Source of the DNA: Phreatobacter stygius
Lineage (GTDB): Bacteria; Pseudomonadota; Alphaproteobacteria; Rhizobiales; Phreatobacteraceae
Direction of reading: 5' to 3'
Assembly (NCBI RefSeq): GCF_005144885.1
Contig: NZ_CP039690.1
Span: 4,477,001 to 4,541,000, forward strand
DNA length: 64,000 nucleotides
The number at the start of each line of letters is the position of its first letter. Position 1 is the stretch's first letter. Position numbers and translations under genes: made by a program. The notes beneath the pieces are model-generated. The model saw only the letters and a list, made by a program, of their open reading frames with translations. It was not told where the DNA came from and ran no database searches. Of this stretch, positions 54,052 through 62,017 are shown piece after piece.

Positions 54052-55013
54052 GTGTTTAGTCCCGGCATTTGATGGAGTGGATCGAGCCTGAATCGTTGAG
54101 GCTCTGTTGTCCAGAGTTTGCAGATGAATTCGTAGGGTGTGAGGCCCTTGAGGGTCTTCAGCCTCCGCCCGAAATTGTAGGCGCTGACGAAGTCGGCGAG
54201 ATGCGCTTCGAACTGCCGGTGGCTGTCGTAGTGGTAACGCTTGACGGTGGCTTCTTTGATGGTGCGGTTCATGCGCTCGACCTGGCCGTTAGTCCAAGGG
54301 TGCTTCACCTTGGTGAGGCGGTGCTCGATGCCGTTCTCCTGGCAGCGCATGCCGAACATGTGCGTCACGTAGCGCGCCGTCGGACCATCGGCATACCGTG
54401 GCGGGAAGGTGAACTGGATGCCGTTGTCGGTGAGAACGGTATGGATCTTGTAGGGGACGGCCTCGATCAAGGCCGAGAGGAAGGCTGACGCGGAGGTCCG
54501 CCCCGTCTTCCTGACGATCTGTACGACGGCGAATTTGCTCGTGCGATCGATGGCGACATAGAGGTACAGCTTGCCCTCAGCGGTCTGCACCTCGGCGATA
54601 TCGATGTGGAAGAAGCCGATCGGATAGGATTTGAACTTCGTCTTCGCCGGCTTCTCGCCTTCGACCTCGGGCAGGCGGCTGATCCCGTGACGCTGCAGGC
54701 AGCGGTGCAGGGATGACCGCGTCAGCGTCGGGATCGTCGGCTGTAGCGCATAGAGGCAGTCGTCGAGCGGCAGCAAAGTATGCTTCCGGAAGGCGACGAT
54801 CACGGCCTCTTCCTCAATCGTCAGCACTGTCGAAGTCGGGTTCTTCGGCCCGGTCGGCACATCGGTCACCGAGGTCCGCTTCTTCCACTTCGCGACCGTC
54901 TTCTGGTTAATCCCGTAGCGCTTAGACAGAGCCCTCAGGCTCTCTTGACTATGTTGTATCGCTCGACGGACCGCCTCAGTCGTCGTGGCGCTCCCGTGGA
55001 GAACCTGGCCCAT
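54048..55013 (-). CDS. IS481-family transposase (DDE type)
   Basis: A 321-residue transposase. The N-terminal helix-turn-helix (SKRYGINQKTVAKWKKRTSV) is followed by an integrase-core DDE catalytic site: Asp138 (FFHIDIAEV), Asp196 (LTDNGIQF) and Glu246 (NGQVERMNRTIKE). Conserved IS481 elements (GFFHIDIAEVQTAEGKLYLY, LKTLKGLTPYEF) are intact, so it may be active. The last codons run out of the element, and the stop TAG is formed by the CTAG target duplication. Confidence 0.95.
   Translation of the reverse strand: MGQVLHGSATTTEAVRRAIQHSQESLRALSKRYGINQKTVAKWKKRTSVTDVPTGPKNPTSTVLTIEEEAVIVAFRKHTLLPLDDCLYALQPTIPTLTRSSLHRCLQRHGISRLPEVEGEKPAKTKFKSYPIGFFHIDIAEVQTAEGKLYLYVAIDRTSKFAVVQIVRKTGRTSASAFLSALIEAVPYKIHTVLTDNGIQFTFPPRYADGPTARYVTHMFGMRCQENGIEHRLTKVKHPWTNGQVERMNRTIKEATVKRYHYDSHRQFEAHLADFVSAYNFGRRLKTLKGLTPYEFICKLWTTEPQRFRLDPLHQMPGLNT
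54052..54075. repeat. left terminal inverted repeat of IS481-family element
   Basis: Begins GTGTTTAGTCCCGG and ends TTTGATGG, 24 bases. It matches the right inverted repeat (55047-55070) in 20 of 24 positions. Confidence 0.85.
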
Positions 55014-55046
55014 AGCGCGTCCCTCGATTCCTGCATCGAGATTGCA

Positions 55047-55070
55047 CCATCAAAGCCCGGGATCAAACAC
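55047..55070. repeat. right terminal inverted repeat of IS481-family element
   Basis: Its reverse complement begins GTGTTTGATCCCGG and ends TTTGATGG. The differences from the left repeat are at positions 7, 8, 15 and 16. Confidence 0.85.
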
Positions 55071-55074
55071 CTAG
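55071..55074. repeat. target site duplication CTAG, right copy
   Basis: CTAG at 55071-55074 is the right-hand copy of the four-base target duplication. Confidence 0.75.
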
Positions 55075-55141
55075 GGTATTTGACGCCGGGCCGACCTCGC
55101 CACGAGCGGTTGTCCCGGTCTTGCCGTCGGCGGCGGTCCGC

Positions 55142-55387
55142 TCAGGTCCCGGCTTGGGCGATCATGGCGGCGATCTCATCCAGGAAGGCCAGCCGCTGCT
55201 TCTTGAAATCCTCCAGCGTCTCGTCCGATGTCGGCTCGAGATCGGCCTCGATCCGGTGGATCTCCTTGTTCACCGAGTGATAGCTCTCGATCACTTTGGC
55301 GAAATGCGGGTTCGATGCCTTCAGCTTGGCAATCGCCGGGCCGGCATCCGGGAATTCCGCAGCAAGGTCGTTGGGCACATGGCTCAT
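55142..55387 (-). CDS. YdcH/DUF465 family protein
   Basis: An 81-residue helical protein of the YdcH/DUF465 family: MSHVPNDLAAEFPDAGPAIA, KASNPHFAKVIESYHSVNKE and IHRIEADLEPTSDETLEDFK, ending LKKQRL-like (FKKQRLAFLDEIAAMIA). The ATG at 55387 begins at the family start; the open frame upstream is not part of it. The function is unknown. The gene is close to the IS right end (68 bp). Confidence 0.9.
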   Translation of the reverse strand: MSHVPNDLAAEFPDAGPAIAKLKASNPHFAKVIESYHSVNKEIHRIEADLEPTSDETLEDFKKQRLAFLDEIAAMIAQAGT

Positions 55388-55696
55388 GTCTTCACTCCAG
55401 ATGCGATCGGGCGCCGCAATCGTTGAGCCATCCGTGTGAGGCCCGATGATGACCAGCCGGCGACATCGTCGCTTCGACATGTCGTCGACCGCAGGCCGAC
55501 GCGGCGTGCAGGTCAGGCTACACTCGGCTCGGCCGGCCGGGAAGGCAATGGCCGGACGATGCATGGCGATCGAACGATGTCCCGGGCATCGCGGTCCCGG
55601 GCGGCGCTGCGCAAAGCCGCTCCCGCATTGTTATTCATCGACCGTTCAGGCCGCGTGACTACCTTGCCGGCTTCCTCGCCATGGTCCGTTCCAGAC
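55388..55696. other. 309-bp intergenic region
   Basis: No supported gene. It separates the ydcH-like gene (minus) and the FeuN-like gene (plus), so both promoters are here. The open frame covering it on the plus strand lacks a family match and a ribosome-binding site. Confidence 0.4.
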
Positions 55697-55999
55697 ATGA
55701 CCCTGCTCAAGACCTGTGCCGTCATGTTCGTGCTCGCGCTGGCGCCCGCTTCCGCCATGGCCCAGGGCTGTCTGACGCCTTCCGAACAGCGCGCCGCGAT
55801 CGCCGGCAACCAGGCCGTGCCGCTTGAGCAGGCAACCCGCAACCTGCGTCCGGAGCATCGCGGCGACGTGGTCAATGCCCGGCTCTGCCGCGTTTCGACC
55901 GGCCAGCTCGTCTACCTGCTGACAGTCGTCAACCGGCATGGCAAGGTCATGCGCGCGCGCTTCGACGCGGCGACCGGGCAACTCGTCCAGGTCCGCTGA
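55697..55999 (+). CDS. small secreted PepSY-like protein, possible FeuN analogue
   Basis: A 100-residue periplasmic protein: signal MTLLKTCAVMFVLALAPASA, then a mature domain ending LVYLLTVVNRHGKVMRARFD and AATGQLVQVR, a PepSY-like strand-helix pattern. It directly precedes a FeuP-like regulator and its kinase. In Sinorhizobium meliloti the small periplasmic protein FeuN restrains the FeuQ kinase from a linked gene. Position and size match, but sequence orthology has not been tested. Confidence 0.78.
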   Translation: MTLLKTCAVMFVLALAPASAMAQGCLTPSEQRAAIAGNQAVPLEQATRNLRPEHRGDVVNARLCRVSTGQLVYLLTVVNRHGKVMRARFDAATGQLVQVR

Positions 56000-56059
56000 C
56001 GGGCGCATGAACCGCGGCGCCCTTTAACAAGCGCGCGAGCCAAGACAAGGAAACCAAGC

Positions 56060-56728
56060 GTGCGGCTGCTCGTCGTCGAGGACGATCCGGATCTCAACCG
56101 GCAGATTTTCACCGCCCTGACCGATGCGGGTTATGTCGTCGATCGCGCCTTCGACGGCGAGGAGGGGTATTACCTCGGCGATTCCGAGCCCTATGATGCG
56201 GTCGTGCTCGATATCGGCCTGCCCAAGATGGACGGCATCTCGGTGCTCGAGCAATGGCGCCGCTCGGGGCGCACCATGCCCGTCCTGATCCTCACCGCGC
56301 GCGACCGCTGGTCCGACAAGGTCCAGGGTTTCGACGCCGGCGCGGACGATTATGTCGCCAAGCCTTTCCACATGGAGGAGGTGCTGGCCAGGCTCCGGGC
56401 CCTGCTCCGGCGGGTCGCCGGCCAGGCCACCAACGAGTTCAATTGCGGGCCGGTCCGGCTCGACGCGCGCGCCGGCCGCGTCACCGTCGACGGCAATCCG
56501 GTGAAGCTGACCTCGCACGAATACCGCCTGCTCGCCTATCTCATGCATCAGCAGGGCAAGGTGGTGTCGCGCACCGAGCTGGTCGAACATATCTACGACC
56601 AGGATTTCGACCGCGATTCCAATACGATCGAGGTGTTCATCGGTCGCCTGCGCAAGAAGCTCGGCGTCGATGTGATCCAGACGGTGCGCGGCTTGGGCTA
56701 TATCCTGCAGCCGCCACAGGCGGCGTAA
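56060..56728 (+). CDS. feuP: OmpR-family response regulator (FeuP-like)
   Basis: A 222-residue two-component regulator: receiver with phosphoacceptor Asp51 (VVLDIGLPKMDG) and KPF loop (ADDYVAKPFHMEEVLARLRA), then an OmpR-type winged helix (TSHEYRLLAYLMHQQGKVVS, VEVFIGRLRKK-type recognition region). The sequence closely resembles FeuP of rhizobia. The GTG start is at 56060. Its stop is 2 bp before the GTG of the sensor kinase gene. Confidence 0.9.
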   Translation: MRLLVVEDDPDLNRQIFTALTDAGYVVDRAFDGEEGYYLGDSEPYDAVVLDIGLPKMDGISVLEQWRRSGRTMPVLILTARDRWSDKVQGFDAGADDYVAKPFHMEEVLARLRALLRRVAGQATNEFNCGPVRLDARAGRVTVDGNPVKLTSHEYRLLAYLMHQQGKVVSRTELVEHIYDQDFDRDSNTIEVFIGRLRKKLGVDVIQTVRGLGYILQPPQAA

Positions 56729-56730
56729 CG

Positions 56731-58116
56731 GTGACTGGAATCCGCGCCCCGTCGCTCGCGCGGCGCCTGTTCGTTCTGGCCCTGACCTTTGCTGTGGTGC
56801 TGCTGACCATCACCGGCGTCGTGCTGGCGCAGGTCAATCGCGACGCCGTCGAGCGCGGCTTCGACCGGCGCCTCGGTGTCTATGTCAAACTGCTCATCGC
56901 CGACATTGCCGGGGCCGTCGACGATCCGCAGATCCAGATCGGCGCCAATCTCGGCGAGCCGCTGTTCGAACTGCCGCAGTCGGGCTGGTACTGGCAGATC
57001 ATCCGAGTCGATGCCGGGCGCAGCGACACGCGCGCGTCGCGTTCGCTGTTCGAAGGGCGGCTCGCCGGCCTTGGACCCGGCATCGTGCCGGAGGGGCCGA
57101 CGCGGTCCCGCGAAGGTTATGTCGAGGGGCCGGTCAATCAGCGCCTCCGGGCGGTCGAGCGGACCATCGAACTTGGCGAGGATGGCGAATTCGTCGTCAT
57201 GGTGGCCGGCGATGCCGACGAGATCTCGGGCGCGGTCAGCCAGTTCAACCTGACGCTCATCGCCACCCTGGTGCTGCTCGGCATCGGCATGGTGGTGGCG
57301 GCGCTGCTGCAGGTCAGGGTCGGCCTGACCCCGCTGAACCGGCTGGTCGGCGGGCTGACCGCCATCCGGACCGGTGAAAAGGATCACCTGGAAGGGACTT
57401 TCCCGGTCGAGATCGCGCCACTGGCGCGCGAGGTGAATGCCTTGATCGACACCAACAGGGAGATCGTCGAGCGCTCCCGCACCCATGTCGGCAATCTCGC
57501 CCATGCCCTGAAGACGCCGATCTCGGTGATTCAGAACGAGGCCGCCGGCCGTGATGACGCCCTGGCCGTGAAAGTCGCCGAACAGGTCGGCATCATGCGC
57601 GACCAGGTCAACCACCACCTGGACCGCGCCCGCGTCGCCGCCAGGGTGCAGGTTGCCACCACCGTGGTGCCGGTCGCGGAAGTGGTCGGCGGGCTCGCCC
57701 GCACCATGGAAAAGATCCACCGCGACCGTGGCCTTGGGGTTGCCGCCGATGTGCCTGTTGGCGTGACCTTCCGCGGCGAGCGCCACGACCTCGAGGAAAT
57801 GGTCGGCAACCTCGTCGACAACGCCTGCAAATGGGCCAATCAGCGCGTCCTGGTGACGGTCCGGCCGGAATCCGCGGCAACCTCGGCCGATCGGGCCTTT
57901 TTCACCATTGCCATCGACGATGATGGTCCCGGCCTGTCGGCCGAAGAGCGCGAAGCCGTCGGCCAGCGTGGCAAGCGGCTGGACGAAACCAAGCCCGGCA
58001 GCGGCCTCGGCCTGTCGATCGCGTCCGAGCTCGCCGGGCTCTATGGCGGCAAGCTCTTGCTGGATGCCTCGCCGCTCGGCGGGCTGCGCGCGAGCCTGCG
58101 GCTGCCGACGGTGTGA
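56731..58116 (+). CDS. feuQ: sensor histidine kinase (FeuQ-like)
   Basis: A 461-residue membrane kinase with two helices near residues 12-35 and 175-200 around a periplasmic sensor domain of about 140 residues, then HAMP. The HisKA box is VGNLAHALKTPISVIQNEAA (His258). The ATPase shows NLVDNACKWAN, DDDGPGLSAE and GSGLGLSIASELA. The GTG start immediately follows the regulator, so the pair is one operon. The periplasmic domain is where a FeuN-like protein would act. Confidence 0.9.
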   Translation: MTGIRAPSLARRLFVLALTFAVVLLTITGVVLAQVNRDAVERGFDRRLGVYVKLLIADIAGAVDDPQIQIGANLGEPLFELPQSGWYWQIIRVDAGRSDTRASRSLFEGRLAGLGPGIVPEGPTRSREGYVEGPVNQRLRAVERTIELGEDGEFVVMVAGDADEISGAVSQFNLTLIATLVLLGIGMVVAALLQVRVGLTPLNRLVGGLTAIRTGEKDHLEGTFPVEIAPLAREVNALIDTNREIVERSRTHVGNLAHALKTPISVIQNEAAGRDDALAVKVAEQVGIMRDQVNHHLDRARVAARVQVATTVVPVAEVVGGLARTMEKIHRDRGLGVAADVPVGVTFRGERHDLEEMVGNLVDNACKWANQRVLVTVRPESAATSADRAFFTIAIDDDGPGLSAEEREAVGQRGKRLDETKPGSGLGLSIASELAGLYGGKLLLDASPLGGLRASLRLPTV

Positions 58117-58231
58117 ACGGGCCGATCATCCAGCCCAGACGCCGCCTTTTTGCCTCATTCCGCTGGACATTGGCGCCGGTCATTCAGGCGCCGGGTCGAA
58201 CCCGGCGCGGTTCAAGCCAACGGGATTGTTC

Positions 58232-58678
58232 ATGCGCCTCCGCCTTGTCGTCGCCACCGCCCTGATCGGTCTCACCGTCGCCGGTTGCGAAACCCGCGAA
58301 CAGTCCGGCACCGCCATCGGTGCGGTCGCCGGCGGCCTGATCGGTTCGCAATTCGGCGGCGGCGTCGCCGGCCGCGTCGGCGCCGGCCTTGCCGGTGCGG
58401 CCATTGGCGGCCTGATCGGCAATGCCATCGGCCGCGATCTCGATGCCCAGGACCGCCAGCGCGCCTATGAGGCCGAGCGTGTCGCCATCTGGGAAGGCCG
58501 CCGGTCGGAATGGCGTGGCGAAAAGGCCTATGGTTATGTCGAGCCGGGCCCGACCTATCGGCGCGCCGGCGGCCTGTGCCGCGAATATACCAACACGATC
58601 TATATCAACGGCGCGCCGCAGACGGCGGTCGGCACAGCCTGCCGCAATCCCGACGGCAGCTGGTCGCCGGTGTCCTGA
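58232..58678 (+). CDS. glycine-zipper surface lipoprotein (RT0821/17-kDa antigen type)
   Basis: A 148-residue lipoprotein: a signal ending in VAGC, then a glycine-zipper region (GTAIGAVAGGLIGSQFGGGV, GAAIGGLIGNAIG) and a C-terminal domain (GLCREYTNTIYINGAPQTAV, GTACRNPDGSW) as in rickettsial 17-kDa-antigen-like proteins. It is probably an outer-membrane lipoprotein. The ATG at 58232 is the signal-peptide start. It is 115 bp after the kinase gene with its own leader. Confidence 0.9.
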   Translation: MRLRLVVATALIGLTVAGCETREQSGTAIGAVAGGLIGSQFGGGVAGRVGAGLAGAAIGGLIGNAIGRDLDAQDRQRAYEAERVAIWEGRRSEWRGEKAYGYVEPGPTYRRAGGLCREYTNTIYINGAPQTAVGTACRNPDGSWSPVS

Positions 58679-58753
58679 CACCGACGCCGATTCGGTTGGC
58701 CGTATGGACGGCCAACCGATTCTTAACCGCACTGGGCGTAGCGTCGCGGCAGA

Positions 58754-60223
58754 ATGGCTGAGCTTGCGACAGTGGCGGATCAAGAAGTGGCGCCGGCCTC
58801 CCCGGGCGAGCGCCTGCGCGCCTATCTGGACGGCCTGCCGTCAGCCGCCAAGGCGCTGCTTGCCAACGAATTCGAGCGGGCGCGATTGCGCGGCGAAGAC
58901 CTGCCGGGCGGCGAAATGGTGCTGGCGGCCTTGCGCTCGAGCATGCGCGACACGCCCGAATTCGAACCCGGCACCGAACCGCCGCTGCGCGTCGAGCCGG
59001 CGCCGCGGTCCGATCAGGCCGCCCGCCTGCTGTTCCGGCCGCTCGAACCCTTCCTCATCGACGACCGCCTGGAAGCCAAGACCAGGGCGCGGATCATGCG
59101 CGCCTCGGTCGCCGCGATCTGGACCTGGGTCGAGCGCGACCTGAAACCGGCCGAGACCAGGGTGTTCGAGGCGGCGGTGGCGGCGGCGAGCGCCGCCAAC
59201 GACACCGAGGCGGTCAACTATCACTGCGCCAAATTTCTCTCGATCATGATCCCGGCGATCGAGGCCAAGCTGTCCTCGACCGAGGCCGGCGAGCCGACAC
59301 GCAAGCGCCTGGCCGCCCATCTCGGCGACGAACGGGTGCTCGACGACGCCACCGATATTGTCCGGATTCTGCCCGATATCGGCGCGCTCGCCTATTTGCC
59401 GGCCAAACTGCCGCCGCTGATCAAGAACCTCGCCGACGACGGGCTCGACAACGCCCGCGCGCTGCTCGATCCGATCGCCGTCAAGCGGCCCTCGCTCTTG
59501 CCCTTTGCGCTGGCATTGGTGCAGTCGCGGCTCGCCCATCGCCATCAATTGGTGCGTCTGGCGGTGGCGGCCGCCGAAAGCGACGACCCGACCAAGATCG
59601 CCGCCAATCCTTATCGCCACGCCGTCGAACTGGTGCTGGCCGATGCCGAACTGGCGGTGCTCGGCACGGCGGCCGCGCTCAAGGCCAACCGGCCGCAGAA
59701 TGTCGGCGGCCTGGTCAAGGATTTCCACGACGCCGCCCGCGCGCTGCGCACCGACATGAACCTGTCGGGCGACGGCCCGTGGCAGCGTCGGATGGCCAAG
59801 CTCCGCGGTACTCTGGCGCGCCTGCTGTCGGCCGAGATCGAGGGCGTGCCGGGACAGATCCGCCGGCACCTGCGCGGCCGGCATCGCGACGACATGCATG
59901 TCGAGCAGGTCACCGAAGATGTGGTCGGCGAGATCGAGACACGGCTCGACCTGCTCACCGTCTGCCGCAATTCGGCCTCCGAAATCGCGCTGAACGAGAT
60001 CACCGTGCGGGTGTTCACCGAGATCCAGGGCTATCTCGATCCGCGGCTGACCCAGCTCCTGGAATCGATCCGCAGCGCGCCCGAGACCGACCGGGCGCTG
60101 AAGATCAGCCAGATCGAGGCCGGCATCCGGTTTTCGGCGCGGATCTTCGGTGCGAGCTATGCCCAGCTCCTGCAAAAGGCCGCCGAGGTCGCGATCCAGA
60201 GCGCCAGGAATGCCGGGCGCTGA
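58754..60223 (+). CDS. large helical protein of unknown function
   Basis: A 489-residue predicted helical protein without signal or membrane helices. It has low-complexity-free charged stretches (LVKDFHDAARALRTDMNLSG, GQIRRHLRGRHRDDMHVEQV) and a long C-terminal helical region. I do not recognise a domain. Normal codon use and length argue for a real gene, and I believe it is conserved in Hyphomicrobiales, but this is from memory. Neighbours give no functional hint; the ccm genes downstream have a separate leader. Confidence 0.7.
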   Translation: MAELATVADQEVAPASPGERLRAYLDGLPSAAKALLANEFERARLRGEDLPGGEMVLAALRSSMRDTPEFEPGTEPPLRVEPAPRSDQAARLLFRPLEPFLIDDRLEAKTRARIMRASVAAIWTWVERDLKPAETRVFEAAVAAASAANDTEAVNYHCAKFLSIMIPAIEAKLSSTEAGEPTRKRLAAHLGDERVLDDATDIVRILPDIGALAYLPAKLPPLIKNLADDGLDNARALLDPIAVKRPSLLPFALALVQSRLAHRHQLVRLAVAAAESDDPTKIAANPYRHAVELVLADAELAVLGTAAALKANRPQNVGGLVKDFHDAARALRTDMNLSGDGPWQRRMAKLRGTLARLLSAEIEGVPGQIRRHLRGRHRDDMHVEQVTEDVVGEIETRLDLLTVCRNSASEIALNEITVRVFTEIQGYLDPRLTQLLESIRSAPETDRALKISQIEAGIRFSARIFGASYAQLLQKAAEVAIQSARNAGR

Positions 60224-60238
60224 GCCCGCCAAGGCCCG

Positions 60239-60258
60239 AACTCAAGAGGACTTGAGTT
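60239..60258. promoter_or_regulatory. perfect palindrome before ccmI
   Basis: AACTCAAG-AGGA-CTTGAGTT is a perfect 8-bp inverted repeat 16 bp after the preceding stop. It lacks a T-run, so it could be an operator or a weak terminator. Confidence 0.4.
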
Positions 60259-60459
60259 GACGACGCCCGGAGTTTTGGCCGCATTCAGAGCTTCATCGCC
60301 TTCGCGGCCGGACGGCCGTCGCGCATTCGTCATGATTGCCATTTGATCGCCGTCATTGTCGCCGATGCCCGGCTGGTCTATTGCCCAGGCCGGCCCGCGA
60401 CGCATCGTCCGGTGGCGGAAGGCGCGGCCAGCCTTTAAGTCTGCGGCATGGATGGGTCC

Positions 60460-61530
60460 ATGACGGTCTGGTTGATTTTTGCGATCATGACGGCCGCCGC
60501 GATTTTCGCGGTGCTGGTGCCGCTCGCGCGCTCGCGCGAGGCAGCGACCCGGGCTTCCGGCTCGGATCTGGCCGTCTACAAGGATCAATTGGCCGAGATC
60601 GGCCGTGATCGCCAGGCGGGCTTGATCGGCGAGCTCGAGGCCGAAGCCGCCCGCATCGAAGTGTCGCGCCGGCTGATCGCCGCCGCCGACCAGGCTCGTC
60701 CGGCGCCGGATTCCTCGCTCAGGCGCCGGCGGATCACGGCGATTGCCGCGATCGTCGTCGTGCCGCTGGTCGCCGCCGGTATCTATGGCTCGCGCGGCCA
60801 GCCGGATTATCCGGGCCAGCCGCTCGCCGGGCGAGATCGGCAGACCCCGGCCGAGCGCGACCTCGCGACGCTGATCGGCCGCGTCGAGGCGCATCTGGCC
60901 GCCAATCCCGAGGATGGCCGCGGCTGGGAGATCCTCGCGCCCATCTATGTCCGGCTCGGGCGCGGCGCCGATGCGATCAAGGCGCGGGCCAATGCGCTGC
61001 GCCTTCTGGGCGCGACCGCCGATCGCGAGGCCGACCTCGCCGAGGCCCGGGTGCTCGCGGCACAGGGGCAGGTGACGGCCGAGGCCAAGGCCGGCTTTCA
61101 GCGCGCCATGGCGCTCGAACCGAACCATCCGAAGGCCAGCTATTTCGCCGGGCTCGCCGCCGAGCAGGACGGCAAGCCCGACGACGCGCGCGCGGTCTGG
61201 ACCCGGCTCGCCGAAGCGGCGCCGCCCGGCGCGCCCTGGCTCGGCACGATCCAGGGCGAGATCGTCCGGCTTGGCGGCACGCCGCCACCGGCGCCAGCCA
61301 CCCCGACCGCCTCGGATATCCGCGGCATGGTCGACGGGCTGGCCGCGCGGCTCGCCGCCGACGGCAGCGATTTCGATGGCTGGCTCAGGCTCGTCCGCTC
61401 CTATGCCGTGCTGGGCGACACGCCCAAGGCGCGCCAGGCGGCGTCCGACGCCCGCCGCCATTTCCTGGCCGAGGCCGAGAAACTCACGCGCCTCGATGCG
61501 CTGGTCCGCGAACTGGGCCTCGGAGGCTGA
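60460..61530 (+). CDS. ccmI: cytochrome c maturation protein CcmI
   Basis: A 356-residue chaperone that binds apocytochrome c during maturation. It has an N-terminal membrane helix, a short coiled loop ([20 protein letters not shown]), a second helix ([20 protein letters not shown]) and a TPR-rich periplasmic tail ([40 protein letters not shown]). The start at 60460 begins [10 protein letters not shown] like family members; ATG 60448 adds four residues. It starts the ccmIEF operon. Confidence 0.92.
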   Translation: MTVWLIFAIMTAAAIFAVLVPLARSREAATRASGSDLAVYKDQLAEIGRDRQAGLIGELEAEAARIEVSRRLIAAADQARPAPDSSLRRRRITAIAAIVVVPLVAAGIYGSRGQPDYPGQPLAGRDRQTPAERDLATLIGRVEAHLAANPEDGRGWEILAPIYVRLGRGADAIKARANALRLLGATADREADLAEARVLAAQGQVTAEAKAGFQRAMALEPNHPKASYFAGLAAEQDGKPDDARAVWTRLAEAAPPGAPWLGTIQGEIVRLGGTPPPAPATPTASDIRGMVDGLAARLAADGSDFDGWLRLVRSYAVLGDTPKARQAASDARRHFLAEAEKLTRLDALVRELGLGG

Positions 61531-61535
61531 TCGAC

Positions 61536-62015
61536 ATGACCCGCAAGCAGCGCCGTCTGACCCTGATCGGCCTCGCGCTCGGCGTGCTGGGCATCGCCGC
61601 CAGCCTGGTGCTCTACGCGCTGTCCGGGTCGATCACCCTGTTCAATTCGCCGACCGACGTGGTCGAGCGGGCGATCCAGCCGGGCCAGCGCATCCGGCTC
61701 GGCGGCCTGGTCGAGACCGGTTCGGTGCAGCGCGGCGAGCACATGCAGGTGCGCTTCAGCGTCACCGACGGTCGGAATTCGGTGCCCGTCGCCTATACCG
61801 GCGTGCTGCCCGACCTGTTCCGCGAGGGTCAGGGCGTGGTCGTCGAGGGCCTGGTCGCGCCCGACCGGCAGTTCCGCGCCGACAGCGTGCTGGCCCGCCA
61901 CGATGAAAACTACATGCCGAAGGAGGTCGCCGACAGCCTGCGCCAGCAGGGGCTTTGGCGGCCCGGCGATCCGGTACCTGGCCGCAACGCGGCGCGTGAA
62001 ACCGGCACGAGGTGA
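61536..62015 (+). CDS. ccmE: cytochrome c maturation protein CcmE
   Basis: A 159-residue periplasmic haem chaperone with an N-terminal anchor ([20 protein letters not shown]), then an OB-fold. The haem is bound covalently at His122 in [14 protein letters not shown], where Tyr126 supports the haem site. A short tail follows. It starts 5 bp after ccmI stops. It hands haem to CcmF/CcmH. Confidence 0.97.
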   Translation: MTRKQRRLTLIGLALGVLGIAASLVLYALSGSITLFNSPTDVVERAIQPGQRIRLGGLVETGSVQRGEHMQVRFSVTDGRNSVPVAYTGVLPDLFREGQGVVVEGLVAPDRQFRADSVLARHDENYMPKEVADSLRQQGLWRPGDPVPGRNAARETGTR

Positions 62016-62017
62016 CC

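Larger units (their letters stand above)
54052..55070 (-). mobile_element. IS481-family insertion sequence
   Basis: A complete 1019-bp element with 24-bp imperfect terminal inverted repeats (20/24) and one transposase gene. A 4-bp CTAG duplication flanks both ends. Joining the flanks at CTAG restores a plausible uninterrupted intergenic sequence. No passenger genes are present. It lies between small ORFs and the ydcH-like gene and appears to disrupt no gene. Confidence 0.9.

Noticed and set aside
54052-55070. IS as an inactivating insertion
   Set aside because: Removing the IS and one CTAG restores an intergenic sequence; neither neighbouring gene is interrupted.
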